This document shows, one piece after another, positions 41,761 to 54,370 of a stretch of 64,000 nt of DNA. Source of the stretch: Favolaschia claudopus (taxonomy: Eukaryota > Basidiomycota > Agaricomycetes > Agaricales > Mycenaceae); contig JAWWNJ010000049.1 in NCBI GenBank assembly GCA_037176885.1, positions 496,001-560,000 of the forward strand, read 5' to 3'. The notes under the pieces were generated by a model. That model had not been told where the DNA came from and made no database searches. It was given only the letters and a program-made list of their open reading frames with translations. Numbering within the stretch: position 1 is the stretch's first letter; every line of letters starts with the position of its first letter. The position numbers and the translations under genes were made by a program.

Positions 41761-44061
41761 ATGACGATCTCGCTTCCCTTGACTTTAGGACTTGGCTTTG
41801 TCTTTTTATGGCTGTGGAAAATAGGATCGCGTGAAGCAGGGCTTCCACCCGGCCCTCCGACCTTACCTCTTCTTGGAAATCTGCATGTTTTCCCGAAACA
41901 TTCTTTCCATTACCAGTTCGTATTTACTTTCAGTCCCGTCTCTCGTCTTGATTTCGAATGTGGTAGATTCACAGAATGGGCTCGGCAGTACGGAGGAATA
42001 TATTCTGTCAGTAATCTCGAGTGAAACCGAATCAAAACGTGCTTATCCCTCGCGGTAGTTGAAAGTCGGCCCTAGGACTGCTGTGGTTCTGACGGATGTG
42101 GCGGCAGTAAAGGAACTTATGGAAAAGAGGAGCGGCTCCACCGCTGATCGGCCCCCCATGTACGTCGCAGAACTCGTCACAGGTGGCTTGCAAATGGTAG
42201 GAGGCTATTCTTTTTTTGGATGCGGGCTTCTCTCTCGTCTTACGCTATATCTAACAGGCGTTGGCGCGATACTGTATGGGTCAAAACCCTAACTGTTTAT
42301 GCCAATATTGACGGTGCTGCTGAATTGTTAGCCGACAAATGGAGATCTCTTCGTACGACGGCTCATACGATTTTGACCCCGCAAGCATCGCTGAGGCATA
42401 TTCCCATGCAAAGAGCTGAGGCAACACAATTGCTTCACGATATTTTACATGATCCGGAGGTTCTTGGAATTCGTTTTCGCGCCACAGGCTCCAACTGACT
42501 CGACTTCAGGGCTTTTTCAGACATACCGAGAAGCCAACTCCTCGATCATGTCTGTGCTTTACGGCAAACGCTCCCCGAGATACGAGACACGGCAGACTGC
42601 GGCATTCTACAAGATGTTCCATGTTTGGGATAGGCTTACCGCTCCGGGGGCTACTCCCCCCCTTGATGCAATTCCAATTCTGAGATACATCCCGGAAAGG
42701 TTCGCAAAATGGAAGCAGATATGCGCTCAGACGCGAAGAGACCAAAGAAAGCTGTATTTCGGGTTTCTGGATGAAACGCGGGATAGAGTTCAGAGCGGCT
42801 GCGAGAACGGGAGTTATATGGAGGAAGTATTGAAACGGCAGGATGAGCTTGGGCTGGACACGGAATTAGCTGGGTTTGTTTCTCTATCTTGTGTATTTCA
42901 GATAGACTGCTGAGGGACGGTGTTTCATAGGTATCTTGGAGGCTCTTTGATTGAAGCAGGCTCGGACACGACGGCTCTCTACCTTAAATCTCTGATCTTA
43001 GCTCTGATCGCCCATCCGGATGCACAGCAGAAGGCGCAGGAAGAAATCGATCGGGTTGTTGGTGATCATCGTATGCCGGCTCTGGAAGATCTTGAAGAAA
43101 TGCCATATATTCGCGCTGTGATTTTGGAGGTAAGGTTGTTGCTTTTTGTTTGCATTCAGCACAAATTGAAACATGCGTGCAGACGCACCGATTCCGTCCG
43201 GTACCCCCTCTGTTGGTTCCTCACCGTGCATTGAATGATGAAGAGGTACATCATTTTCGTTGCCTTATTGTTCTGAAATGCAATCGGGATTAGTACAAGG
43301 GTTTCCTCATACCCAAAGGTTGCACTATCTTCGTTAACGCTTGTGAGTTTCTCCAACAACCTCTTTACTAATGACTAATAGAGTGATTTTAGGGGGGATC
43401 TTCCACGATCCGAGTGAATCACAATTTACTTCCATTCTGTCAAATTACTCACAATGAGCTTGCAGTGCTTTTCGACGACCCCGAGACATTCATGCCAGAA
43501 CGATATCTACTGACAGTGAATGGTACGAAACCGGAACTCGAGATGGATGCGAGTGATTTGCGGCCTAATTTTGTGTTTGGGGTCGGCCGGGGTCAGTATG
43601 ATCAGCTTGTTGAAGTATTGCTTCACTGACAAAACGACAGAGGTCGTGTCCAGGAATTCATTTTGCTCAGCACTCCATCGTATGTCTTTGTTCTGGAGTA
43701 CATCCGTTATCTTACGAATGACCCGCAGAATATTAATGTCATGTTCCTTATATGGGCGTTCAATTTCTCGACAGCCACCGATGCGGAAGGAGATCCTATT
43801 GTGGTGGATACCTTCAAATATGAGAAGGTTTGTCAACTCCGAGTCGTATATCTATAGGTGAATCCTGATGTCGGACTGTATCGCAGGGGATTGTGACTGG
43901 GCCCTCGCCCTTCAAATGCAAGATCACTCCTCGGTCGACTGAGAAGGCTGAATTGATTGAAAGCGAGTTTGTTGAATCGGGCGGATACGTTCTTGAAATT
44001 TGAGTATGGGCCGGATGCTGAAGACAAAGAGTTTGTTGAAAAGACTAGAGTTCGCCATTGA
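41761..44061 (+). pseudogene. Cytochrome P450, probably disrupted (copy 1)
   Basis: Membrane-bound P450 monooxygenase with the full set of family motifs. N-terminal anchor and Pro-rich hinge: LPPGPPTLPLLGN. Start exons: 41761-41915, 41967-42006, 42059-42196, 42258-42273, 42332 onwards. I-helix: IEAGSDTT. K-helix: THRFRP, with the E-x-x-R region before it at the exon junction. PERF-type motif: FMPERYLL. Heme region: FVFGVGR then CPGIHFA. Three spots break the frame. The junction near 42460-42510 joins in the wrong phase with a normal-length intron. One extra G at 43591 lies before the donor that precedes the heme-Cys exon. One extra G in the GGG near 43979-43982 truncates the C-terminus (stop at 44001-44003). 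A closely related copy at the right edge lacks both G insertions. Could also be assembly indels. Confidence 0.7.
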
Positions 44062-44720
44062 AAGCTGATTCTACGCTTCCTATGTTCTACGTGATCGAAA
44101 ATTGAATTTAAACACAATTGATTTGCTCCAACCTCTTGCGGAATCGTGCCAAGATGTTGGTCAAGCAGTGGGCCGCACAGCAGAGGAAAGAGGTATATAA
44201 TAATTATAGGTGTACGCAATTCAATTAATGCTTCAATTGGCGTCAGCTTAGGGTGGGGAACAGGTTGAACTCCGATGGTAATTGCCCGAGCTCAAATGTC
44301 AAGCCTTGGCAACTGAGAAATACCATGTAAATAATTTGAATAACTGTATTAACTCTATAACTGCTCTCTGAAAGCTCTTCCGGAGCAGGTACACCGACTT
44401 CACGTTTCCACGAAAAAGTGGTCCGTGCATTATTACCGAAATGAGCCGTTATACCGAGGTTCTCACGTTTCTGATATATTAAATGTACTGGGCTCAAGCG
44501 TATACTAAAGGACACGTATACTACTATTTTCTATTTGCTTCACAAAAATGGCCTTAAAAACGCGCAAAGCGCAACATTTAACGCGTAGCACGTGCCGCTT
44601 CACGTGATGAGAAAAGGCGGGGTGTAAATAAGTGTCAATCATTTGTTGGGGTATTGCTCACGCGTCTTTTCATCTTCCTCCTCCATCCCCTCACATCCAT
44701 CCTCACCCCGTTCGTCTACA
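44062..44720. other. Intergenic
   Basis: AT-rich, no exon supported; should contain the promoter of the basic protein gene at 44721. Confidence 0.4.
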
Positions 44721-45375
44721 ATGCCCAGGAAAGCTGCCGCCGCCGCTGACGGAGACGATGCCGCCGCTGCTGAGCCTCGTCGTAGCAGCCGTATCAAGGA
44801 TCTACCAAGATCTGAGCCGGCCCCCAAGAAGGCTCCGGCCAAGCCTCGCGCGAAGAGGAGCCCAAGGAGGGCGAGGAAGGCCAGGAGAAGCCCAAGCGTG
44901 GTCGCAAGCGCAAGGAGCCCCCCGCTGAAGCCAATGGCGACGGCGATGCCGCAGCAGAGGACGGCGAGCCCGCTGCGAAGAAGGTGGGGCTTGTTCTCTG
45001 TCTCAATCTCCCCCAAGATACAACAAGATCGCTGACTGGCTCTCTTCTCTATCTGTGTATCTTGCTGTATAGGCTAAACCCTCAAGCAAGCCCGCAAGCG
45101 CCGCCAAACCTGCGTCCAAGCCAGCGAGCAAAGCAGCCAGCCCGCCAGCAAGGCGGCATCTGTCAAGCCCGCTAGCAAGGCTTCCGTTAAACCTGCTTCA
45201 CGAGCTGGCTCCAAGAAACCCGCTTCAAAGTACGTGGTCTGCTTGCTGCTCAATCGACACTCGTATGCTGAAGTTATGACTCCACAGACTGGTGCCGCCG
45301 CGGCCCGTAAGCCGCTGCCGCCCCAGTAGGCGAAACCATCGCAGAGGAGCCCGAGGCTGAAGCTGAAGCTGCGGT
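44721..45375 (+). pseudogene. Small basic nuclear-type protein gene with frameshifts
   Basis: Begins MPRKAAAAADGDDAAAAEPR with RRSSRIKDLP and KKAPAKPRAK, an Ala/Lys/Pro-rich, histone-H1-like or chromatin-type composition. The sequence then continues coherently in another frame (EGQEKPKRGRKRKEPP, then DGEPAAKK). It resumes after an intron ending at about 45072 (AKPSSKPASAAKPASKPASK) and shifts again near 45148 (KAASVKPASKASVKP). A last exon ends with GETIAEEPEAEAEAA at about 45373, where a TAG interrupts one of the frames. At least two single-base shifts are needed to read it as one protein. Either a decaying copy or sequencing indels. Confidence 0.6.
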
Positions 45376-46029
45376 ATGTGTCTTGCTCCTCTTCCTGGCT
45401 CGCTCTCTCCTGATGCCCGACGCTCCCTTAGGCTTAACCTCCTCCATCCATCTTGCGCTGTCGTCCCCTGCTATCGTTTGTTATGCCATATATATATCAT
45501 CATCTCGCGCTACCTAGTGTTGTATGTATGTACCCTCCCCGCGTGTATCCGATGTCTGTCTGTCGTTCTATACATTTAGGTCTCTCTAGTATTCACAGCC
45601 TTCTCTTCTCCTTCCTGTGCTTTTACCACTTCATAGCCTTACTACTCCCCCCAATTCCTGCACACGCCCTTGTGGATGGCTGGACGGACGGAAATCCTGG
45701 CCTGCGACTCCCCTTCCCCCGATATCTCCTCCACTCCTCGCCATTTCTTACCTTGCTTTGTCCCCTCGCTGTCTGTTCTATCTTGAATGTATGCCTTCAT
45801 GCACACTCGCCCTGCTCGTTGTTCTATCACCGACCCCGGCTCCCGACACCGACATCGTCAATCAATACAAGGTATCAAACGCGGATTCAAAGCTCCATGG
45901 ATCATTCATTCGGGCGGTACGATCGACATGGGGCTCGTCTGGGCAATGGGCATACTCTGACGATGTGGATTGCGATGGCTAGATCCAGACCATAGAAGCG
46001 AAGAAAGAAAAGGCAGTATGTCTGGACTC
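45376..46029. other. Intergenic
   Basis: Pyrimidine-rich, no supported exon. Confidence 0.35.
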
Positions 46030-46600
46030 TGCTCAAGATACAAGGGGTGATGGGTGGTCTCTCCTACGAGCAAGAGCAATAGAGCTCGTAACCAGGCACA
46101 AGATCGAGCGGGAGAGTGGCATGACGATTCGGAGTGGCGCGCAGTCGACGTCGGACGCAGACATGAGGAAGGGGAGGAGAGGTGAAGTCTGGGAGCTTTG
46201 TGCACGGAATGGCGTAGGGAGGTAAACCCGGTACATCGAAATCGCCGTCGGGAGTTCCTTCAAGTCAAGAAGTTTGAAATCGGGGGAGACCATCCCCGTC
46301 TGATGGTCAGGTCGAGGAGGCGCATGGAGGTATGGATGTCCCGGAAGGGAGCTTGAATCTCGTGGTGAGCACTACGCTGGAGAGGGTGACCCGCATGACG
46401 CTCCGGAGTAGTGCGCATTCGATGCAGATATGATGAAGGAGATTCAAGTCTCGGACCTTCGTGCACGGAAGGGCGGGGACGCCGACGGGAGTAAAATCGC
46501 TGGGGACGCTTGCGTTCGAGTGTTCCTTGAAGTTCAGAATTGGAGATGAAGCCCAGCTCCGTCTCGCGCTGTACTCAGCCGAGGAGGCGCATGGATGTAT
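46030..46600 (-). repeat. Diverged tandem repeat of a leucine-rich-like coding unit
   Basis: On the minus strand two to three units of roughly 250 bases share CATGCGCCTCCTCG-type starts, a CTTCAAGGAA(C) step, a TTCCGTGCAC(G/A)AA step and TCCAGCGTAG-type ends. Translations give Leu/Pro/Thr-rich sequence such as FKLLDLKELPTAISMYRVYL. It looks like a broken leucine-rich (F-box type) gene; no intact frame. Confidence 0.35.
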
Positions 46601-47636
46601 TGATAAACTAAAAAGAAGTGGTGAGAACTACGCTGGAGAGCGTGGGCGTGGGCGTGTTTCGTGCTAGTACTTACATTGACAACAAACGTAGCCTTGCCCC
46701 AGTCATCGTCATTGCCAGTGTGATTCCGCGGATGAGGTGGGTTCCGCTCAGCGCTGAACTCATTGGAGAGATGAATAGCGCCGCCGATCGCAGTTGGGAG
46801 GGAAGACGATGGCCGAGCGGTGGTTCCGTGTACTTGCGGTGTGGTGTGTGAGGAGCATTGGCGGACTCCGGACGAGGGACGACGAATGAAGCTTAGTCTA
46901 GGCAAAACGCTGCGGAGGATGCCACACCAATACCATAACACGGGATGCTCTTCCTTCACAGGAGCGATACCAGCGCAAGATCCTCCGTGGATATGGTCGT
47001 AGATTTTTCGATTGATCCTCTGTATCTACTAGTAGCGCATGAAGGCGTACGGGTGTGATCAAGGCCTTGATACTAAGATTAGAACTGGGATACGCTCCGG
47101 CAGGTTCGTACGCAGGCATCCATATGTCGTCTGTAAACTCAATCTGAGTCCAGCGACGCAAGACTGAGAATCCCACGTCCAAGAACAGAATCTTGCGCGG
47201 ACCAAACTCTTCGCAGTGAACTATCTCATGGCGACGAGAATGTGACCGAAATCCAATGGTATGACATTATTTATCGTCAAGAAATCGAACTCCCATTTAG
47301 CACAACTCCAACGCTCAGGTTCAAGTTGGCTCACCTGCGATGAACGATTCGGTGCGGGGTCTTGGTTGATGGTGGGCATGGCGAACTTCCTAATCGGGAC
47401 TTGCCAGCTCCACCTCCTTCTACGAAGTCTTTGGCTTGCTCGACCTTAGGCGCCATCAACCACGGCTCTCCCTCATATAGCATATTCTCTGGCGCCGACC
47501 TCGCCATCAACCACACCGCTGCTCGCAACATCTCAAAGACGATGATGCTGAACTTGCTTTTCTTTCGACGCGTCTTCTCAGCTCTCTCGTCCATTCTTGC
47601 CTCGCGTCAGGCTTCAGCCTCGTATCAAGACGAAAA
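46601..47636. other. Intergenic or relic sequence
   Basis: Short frames only; no supported gene. Confidence 0.35.
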
Positions 47637-50600
47637 ATGGCTGTAAGTCTGTTTCTCTCGTTCTCGTCGCGTTCCGTGATGACAATATATCCAGTCCCAA
47701 GAGCCACTCATGCGAGCCTTCCAACGCTTCATAACCGAACATCCGGAACTTGTCAATACCTCAGCGCCGCCAACACCGACGCCCGCTAGTCGCGGCGTCG
47801 TGCAGCAGGATGCAGAGAACCGAACCGTTCAAGGTATGTCTAAAAATCAGAAGCATGTGTGTCCGCTGACTTGTTCAGCGCCCCGCATTGCCCAGCGCTA
47901 CGAGAGCGCGCGCGCGCCTGGCCCTATGGCCCCTCTCGCCCCTCCCCCATCCTATCAGGCCATGGTTGGCTTTCAGGCTCTCGCTCCATCCGCTCCCAGC
48001 ATCAACGGCATTCATGCCAATCAGCAACCCCAAAGTTTAAGCACCGCGGGCGTTAATCGTGATCGCCTCAATCACGCAAACGCCAGTCTCCGCGTAGCGC
48101 CACCTCGAACCTTGTGGTTCGCAATCGGCGCGCGCGAGGTCCTGCCCGAGCCCGTCCCGTCCTCCCGAATCGTCCCGACCGCCATGTCCCAACAATCAAC
48201 CATTGTCTCGTCGACGGCGCCGAGGTCCCAACAGGCAATATCTTGGTACTGGTCTACCCCCACTCGTGAGTCCCACTTCCTCATATCCTGTCGGCTGTTC
48301 TCTGAGCTTTTCTGACAGACCGCCGACATGCCTCATTATGTCGCTTATCGCATTCTTCACCCAGACTTCGTGGAGGACGTTGACGGAGGAACATCTCGCA
48401 TACCGATACGTGCTGCCCCTCAGCACTCTAGTCAACGACCTTGCTTCATCGTGTCCTGGGCGACATGGTACAATCGCCCGCTCACTTCATTTTTCCTATG
48501 GCCCGTCGCTCGTCTGCTGCGCGTCTGAATCCGTCACAGCGCTGCAGCTGCTACGTCTTCATGACCGGGGGCGACTCACCAACAATAACGCTGTGCGGTT
48601 GGACCTCGAGCCGCATACATGGACACCCACATCGAGCACCTGGGACTTGATCCCCTCCGTTACGCTGACCGGAGTTCACTGAGGGACGGCGTCTTTGTCA
48701 TTCGAGTTGGTGAGTACATTCATAGTCGTCATCTTGACATCTTTCTGACTGTTTGCTTCAGGCGTTACCGGCGAGACCCTCAGTTCAATACGTCACGGCC
48801 GCCGCCACACTTGTATCGGCATTCACATCTACGGCCTCTTCCCGTCTGACAACTTTGGTATGGGCGAAGACACTGCGGAGGACGTCGGGCGGAGAGGAAG
48901 TCGACGGAGGACCGCGACGAAGTCGCCGCGGTTGCTTTGGGTAAGTTCATATCATCCCTTTGCGCATGAGCCTTTCTTCACGTTCCACAGCCCGTTTCGA
49001 CCCCAGCCACACCAGTCGTGTCTCGTGCTGCCCCCGGTCGCAGTCGTCGGCCTGGTTCCAACGCTCGCAGCTTGTCCTGCTCAAACTCGGCTTCCACAAG
49101 CCCGCCTCGCGCCACCCGCACCACGGCCAACGCCGCGACCTCTACTGCGGACGCTCCGCGCTACGCCCTCCGCGACCTTCCCATCCGCTCCGCGCCCCGT
49201 GCTCGCACCCGTTCGATCTCACCCGAGCCAGTCTTCTCGCTGCCCTCCCTCCATCTGGGTTGGCGAGTCCACTTACAACCCTACCTCTCGCGGGGACTTT
49301 GGCCCCATCGCTTCGGCCCACGACGTAATGGCGGCTGCCGTGCGTGAGCTTGGACCGATCCCGCGTCTCGTAGTCCGAGGTGCCGACATCAACGCCTTGG
49401 TTGAGCGACTCTATAGTCCATCGACGATGCTGTCAGAAGCAACGATTTCACTCAGCTGCTGAACCCCGACCGCTTCTTTGAACTGTAAGTCTATGATCTA
49501 TATCTGTTGTTCTGTTCTGATCCACATTGCAGGACGAACGACATGGCCGTTGGGGATGGGGTGGAGCGAGAGGTTGTCCATGCCGCCCTTCAGCGGTTTC
49601 TCAACGAAGAGCCAGTTTGGTTTGATCGCGGAGAGAACAATCAACTCATCCTACGTACCTTGTTTTCGTCCGGTTCTTCCTCGTTCCCCGTCCCTGCTGC
49701 GCGCATTCAAGGCTTCGCGCGTCTCGGTGCTCTTTGTGGCCTTCAACATGTCTATGGCCAAGCACCCCAGTCAATCAGCGTCGCGATATTCCAGTACATC
49801 ATCAATCACTGTAATCTCGATGCTCTCTCACAGCAGTTCTGCGGCGAATGGTTCGCGGATCTTCGCCACCTCATCCTCAGCTTCCTTGCTACTCCAGAGA
49901 CCGAAGACCTCCGCGCCTTTCAAGCCCATCTGGTGACGTTCCACAATGTTGATGTAAAGTTTAGCTCCACCTATTGTCTTCATTCACTGACCGCATTCTG
50001 TAGCCCGCTGCATACCGAATCCGCGACCTTGCCACACATCGTGCTCTTGGTGTCAACATGCTCTACAGGCCGACAGTCGCGAACGACACTTTCGACAAAC
50101 CCGAGCTCGCCGCCTTTCGTGATGCATACCTCCTCCCTTGCCGCAATGGCTTCACCTTGGGCTGGGTGAGTGTCTCGAATATACCGCATTCAAGGCTCGA
50201 CGCTAATCATCCTTTGTGCAGGCTATCCGCAATTTCGAGGGGGGCACGGAAACCTTCCTGAGCGTGGTAGCTACATCGCACATCTCCTCTGCAGACACTC
50301 TTCTCGCTGTCCTCGACATCGTCAACCCCCCCAACCTGGCAGAACACATCGATCGTCTTCGCGGCCTCACCACCGACGCTACTCTCACCTTCCACATGAT
50401 GATCGAGCGCTTCCTGCGCGGCGTCGGCATTCCTTGTGAAAACATGTTTGCCGCGTCGACCGGCGCTTTCCACCCCGTGGTCGACCTTACACGCATCCAC
50501 ACCCCTGGGTTCCGAGCCCAAATGCTGGCATGGGCAGCTACCGGCTCTCCGTTCGTTGATGCAGCCGGTGGTCGCATCTCAGTAAGTCATTACATCTATC

Positions 50601-50888
50601 TTATGAGATGTAAAGCTCATCTTCCCTCAGCTGGGACCCGTTAACACTCACGGAGAAGGCTACGGGATTCCCGGAAGCACAGCTGCTGAGTGGGAAGTGC
50701 TTGCCCGCGAGGGGACATTCCATGTCCAGACTTGCCATCGCAGCGCACGCTTCCCGGTCGAATACGCGCTTCGCCTGGCCGAGGTTCAGTACGTACCTGA
50801 GGGTGAGCCTGGTGACTTTCAAGAGGCTTTCGACTTCTGGTTCCTCACTCAATGCCTCATTGCGATCGGCCGCCACAATATGATGTGA
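47637..50888 (+). pseudogene. Large multi-exon unknown gene with intact C-terminal half and frameshifts upstream
   Basis: A two-codon first exon (47637-47642) followed by 47695-47833 gives MASQEPLMRAFQRFITEHPE. The next exon from 47879 is Pro/Ser/Gln-rich. Single-base shifts are then needed near 48045, 48615, 49250 and 49420 to connect coherent segments: HVPTINHCLVDGAE, YRYVLPLSTLVNDL, IEHLGLDPLRYADRS, RHTCIGIHIYGLFP, VGESTYNPTSRGDFG and DDAVRSNDFTQLL. The C-terminal exons 49533-49953, 50004-50165, 50222-50581 and 50631-50888 are intact and read RNGFTLGWAIRNFEGGTETF, FRAQMLAWAATGSPF and end RHNMM. I associate this C-terminal layout with large Agaricomycete proteins that are sometimes labelled HECT-like, but no catalytic Cys could be assigned, so function is left open. 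Confidence 0.6.
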
Positions 50889-51249
50889 TTTGTTTTATGC
50901 CTTGTCTTGTTCCGTCGTGTACCATGTATTCCGTGTATATACTCGCTCTGTCAATGAGAATATTGCCTCTACTTTGTCCCCGACTTTCGGTGTTAGCCGC
51001 ACTTGAGAACCTTGAGTTTGAGCGAGGTTGGTGATTTGGAGTCCCCACTTCCGGACCTTCACCACGCCCTCAATATTGGGAAGAAACCCTTGCTTACATT
51101 TTTCTTGGATTCTTTGTAGACTCTTTTGTGCTGCTTAACTTTTTCAGCATATGTTTCCCTTTAAAATTGAGACCCCATAATCCACAGTTTGCGGGTCATG
51201 ATTCCGACTCAGTGTGACACTTTGTGACACATACCCCGACCACCTCTTT
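50889..51249. other. Intergenic
   Basis: No supported exon. Confidence 0.35.
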
Positions 51250-51730
51250 CCTCCAAATCTGCGCTTGCTAACTTACCCACCGGCGGCCACAGGTTCCCGA
51301 ACTATGCACCATACGCCAAGAAGGTGTTTTCCATTCTGTCTCCGGGTCTGTTTCACCTACACAACCAAAAGCTCGAGAACTTATAAGTACTCTTCTTTTC
51401 GTTTGAGCAAGTCGCTACCAACCTATTTCATGCACATCGTACAGGCCGAACACCAGAATGGCGTCACGTATCTCACTCAAGTACTCAAGTAACTGCTTGC
51501 CCTCCTCCAAATCTGCGCTTGCTGACTTGTCCAACGGTGGCCACACGTCTCCCGGCTATACACAGCAACACTAAGAAAGCTTGATTGATTCTCTCTAAAC
51601 CTCCGTTTCACCGTACCGACTACAAAACAAACTCAAATCTACTGGTCTTCGTTTGATCAAGCCGGCTCATGGGCATTGCACAGCAGAACCCCAGAATTGC
51701 GTCACGTATCCCCCGCAAGTAACCGCGTTC
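51250..51730 (+). repeat. Diverged tandem duplication of about 260 bp (promoter-like)
   Basis: Copy 1 (about 51250-51500) and copy 2 (about 51508-51730) share CCAAATCTGCGCTTGCT, a GGCCACA step, CTTCGTTTGA-CAAG, and an end block CCAGAATGGCGTCACGTATC versus CCAGAATTGCGTCACGTATC. The ATG in copy 1 (ATGGCGTCACG) is ATT in copy 2, so a start codon was lost or gained. Confidence 0.65.
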
Positions 51731-51808
51731 CCGCCTTCGTTCACGAATTCGTGTTCCTGAAGTTGGTAGGCTGTTACTTGCACGGACTCGTCGCCAGCTC
51801 TTCGATCA

Positions 51809-52466
51809 TTGAAAGGACTATCCCGTTCGCTTCGTGCTTCGCGGCAAACCACCTCAGACACCCAAGTGTTCTGGCGAATACGTCTCTGCCTCATCTACCT
51901 CTTCCTATGCAAACTCCATGGCGTCGTCGACCTTCTCTACTCCACCACAGAAGGATCATCTGCGGCTTTCCGCTCTGTTCGATCGCACAAGCAATCGCGC
52001 AGACAATGTGGCAGCGCCAATATATTTGCCCTTCAGCTCAAGAAGCTTCACCGTGCTATCAAAGATCAAGAGGACCTGGATGAGACCGAGGACGCCAGTC
52101 GTGTTCTGCTCAAGGACCAAGGACACGGAAGATGATAATGCCGAAAGCGACAAGGAACGGGAAAGGTGGAAGCCTAAAATCGAGGAATACAAAGAGTGGG
52201 CTTCATTCCAGGATTCAAATGCTTCGCTAATCCAGAATGTTTTTCAGATTCGGAGAAATCATCCACAATCTACTTGAAATATCCCTTGCACCCTGTGTCC
52301 CCGCATCCCTCCGTAACATCCCTACCAAATACATCATCATCACTCGTTTGTGGACCTTTGCATTCCATAAGGTTCTCGAGTCGTTGCGCCGCGCCTCCTT
52401 CGCTTCTCCTTTCGCCCTCGAACATCTCCAGAATTTTATCTATCACGCCTACACCTCCTATACAGG
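51809..52466 (+). pseudogene. Est1/Smg6-like telomerase-associated protein fragment
   Basis: Coherent pieces in different frames: LQLKKLHRAIKDQEDLDE (51809 frame), then KPKIEEYKEWASFQDSNASL (51834 frame), then LLEISLAPCVPASLRNIPTK and LESLRRASFASPFALEHLQN (52237 frame). The last pieces resemble the conserved block of Agaricomycete Est1 DNA/RNA-binding-like proteins as I remember it. Two shifts separate them, and after YTSYTG the sequence no longer follows the family. A decayed fragment is the best reading. Confidence 0.45.
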
Positions 52467-54370
52467 TTCATCAGAGGAATCCTCCCTCGAGCGTGATTCG
52501 TTGTCCAACGCCAGTGTCGACTACGCTACGCCACGAGATGTGCAGCCGAACTTCGTTTCTTACGCTGTACACGGCTGTCTGGCATACCTCCCCGTGCTTC
52601 CTCCTTGCTTCCTTCACAAGTCCGGTGTATGAACTTAGGTAGGCTTTACCTCGTTTGCTGTAGTAAGCTTGATCTGAAACCATGAAGGACAGCGATTGAG
52701 CGCATTCGCCACAGCGTCGTAATGACGGTGTCGACACACACTTATGATGGTGCCGATGACAGTATCGGGGCCATTGAGCGAGGCACGGTGGCGGGACTCT
52801 ATTGGGAGCTGAGAGGGGAGGGATTCGGAGTTGAGAATGTGGAGCGAGCGACAAGACAGTGGAACGGCGGCACGGGGGACCTGTTCGTTCTTCTGCACAG
52901 CATGCTGATCACCAACATCCAGCTTGACGATTTCGAACCAACTCTTCCTCGATCGTGAGTTGGTTCTACAGCGGTTTGCCATTGCGTCTTAGGCAGCAAG
53001 GCGGCGAGTGCAAGCTGAACGGGGACGTGATATTGCGTTATCTGCGCCGAGAAGGTGACTTGAAATTTGTGTTGTTCTGAAGTGGGAATTTACCTTGCGA
53101 GAAGGCTCGGTGGCGCCGTGCCGTCGTGTAATCTGCTACGTTTGTCGTTCCGCTCGTTTCGTCTGCTTTCGCTTGACTCGTTCCAACTCTTCACGTTGCC
53201 TTGAGGTGAGTTCATCCTTGTCTTCGTTAGATAGGCCGCTCATCCATGGCAAGGCAATGGGCATCACTAATAGTGCGTCCCATTCTCGGGAATTTTCGGG
53301 TTTCTTCATACTACACACTCTCCTTCGATACCATGGCATAAACCTGGTAGACACTCCTTGATTTATTCTATTTCTTCTGTTCATCCTGCCTCACAGACTT
53401 CCTTCTGTGTGTGTTCTGATGCCTCGTCCGACGCTCAAGGTATATTTTTCTAAACGACCCTTTGATATATTGAAGACCCGTTTACTGACTACATTTCCTA
53501 GAGTCAAGGGACAGCGTTCCACGAGGATTGCACCTTCAAACTTGAATCAGAGTTTGCGGCTCTTTGGTTCCGAGACACCCATTTCCCAAGCCTCATTACA
53601 CCGTCAATATTGGGTGGCATGGCTTAGTTACTTTTTTCCTCTGTAGTTCATACAATCTTTTATACCTATGATGTTTTTCCGCATGAGTTTCCTTGAGAAT
53701 TAAGGCCCCATAACTCAAGTTTTGCGACGCCTTTCTGGCACACGATGTGACATACGTGACAACACCTGCTTTTTCGAGCTTTTCCACCACGAAACTGCAA
53801 GTGCGATTCAAATGGGGGCTCAATGCAGCTTGTTCCATCTCATATACAACCATCTTGAGCCGCCCCAGCTACTTCTACTGCAAACCTCTGCTATCTTCAA
53901 GCTGTGCCATCCTACCAATTTAACACACTCCGAGCAGGTTTTCCGATTGCAATTGCTCTTTTGTGCTTTGCGGACACCCAGCCTGAGATCTTCCGGCGGA
54001 TATGTCTCTGACAAACTCAATCCCGCCCCTCTCGACCTCGACAAACGTGAACACGTCAACTCAGCTCCCACTTCGCTGGAGGACTCGGTTGCCTGCATTC
54101 CCACCAACACCTCTTGGAATAGATACCGCGTCACTCTCTTTGACGACAACCACTCGTATCGATATTGTCAAGGTCTTTGTCAGAGCGAGACACCAGCACA
54201 ACTTGAACATTCCGGCGTCGACGATAATTCTGAGGCAGTTCTTTTTCATTCAATTTTTATTACTTGACTGTCAACCCCTCCCAATTCCATTCGGCCGCCC
54301 ACCAGCTGACCAACGGCGGCACTAAACGATGCTCTTGGGTGTTCCTCAACACCGCCGCAGGCTTTGAGAG
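52467..54370. other. No supported gene
   Basis: About 1.9 kb of short frames without domains, between the Est1-like and Sub2-like fragments; probably decayed or non-coding. Confidence 0.4.

Noticed and set aside
42258..42340. About 58-base insertion disrupting P450 copy 1
   Set aside because: The segment has GT-AG ends and correct phase and restores ALARYSDKWRSL, so it is an intron.
43592..43660. Deletion of the heme-ligand cysteine codon in P450 copy 1
   Set aside because: An in-register reading shows TGT-CCA-GGA (Cys-Pro-Gly) is present; the defect is an extra G at the preceding splice donor, judged from copy 2.
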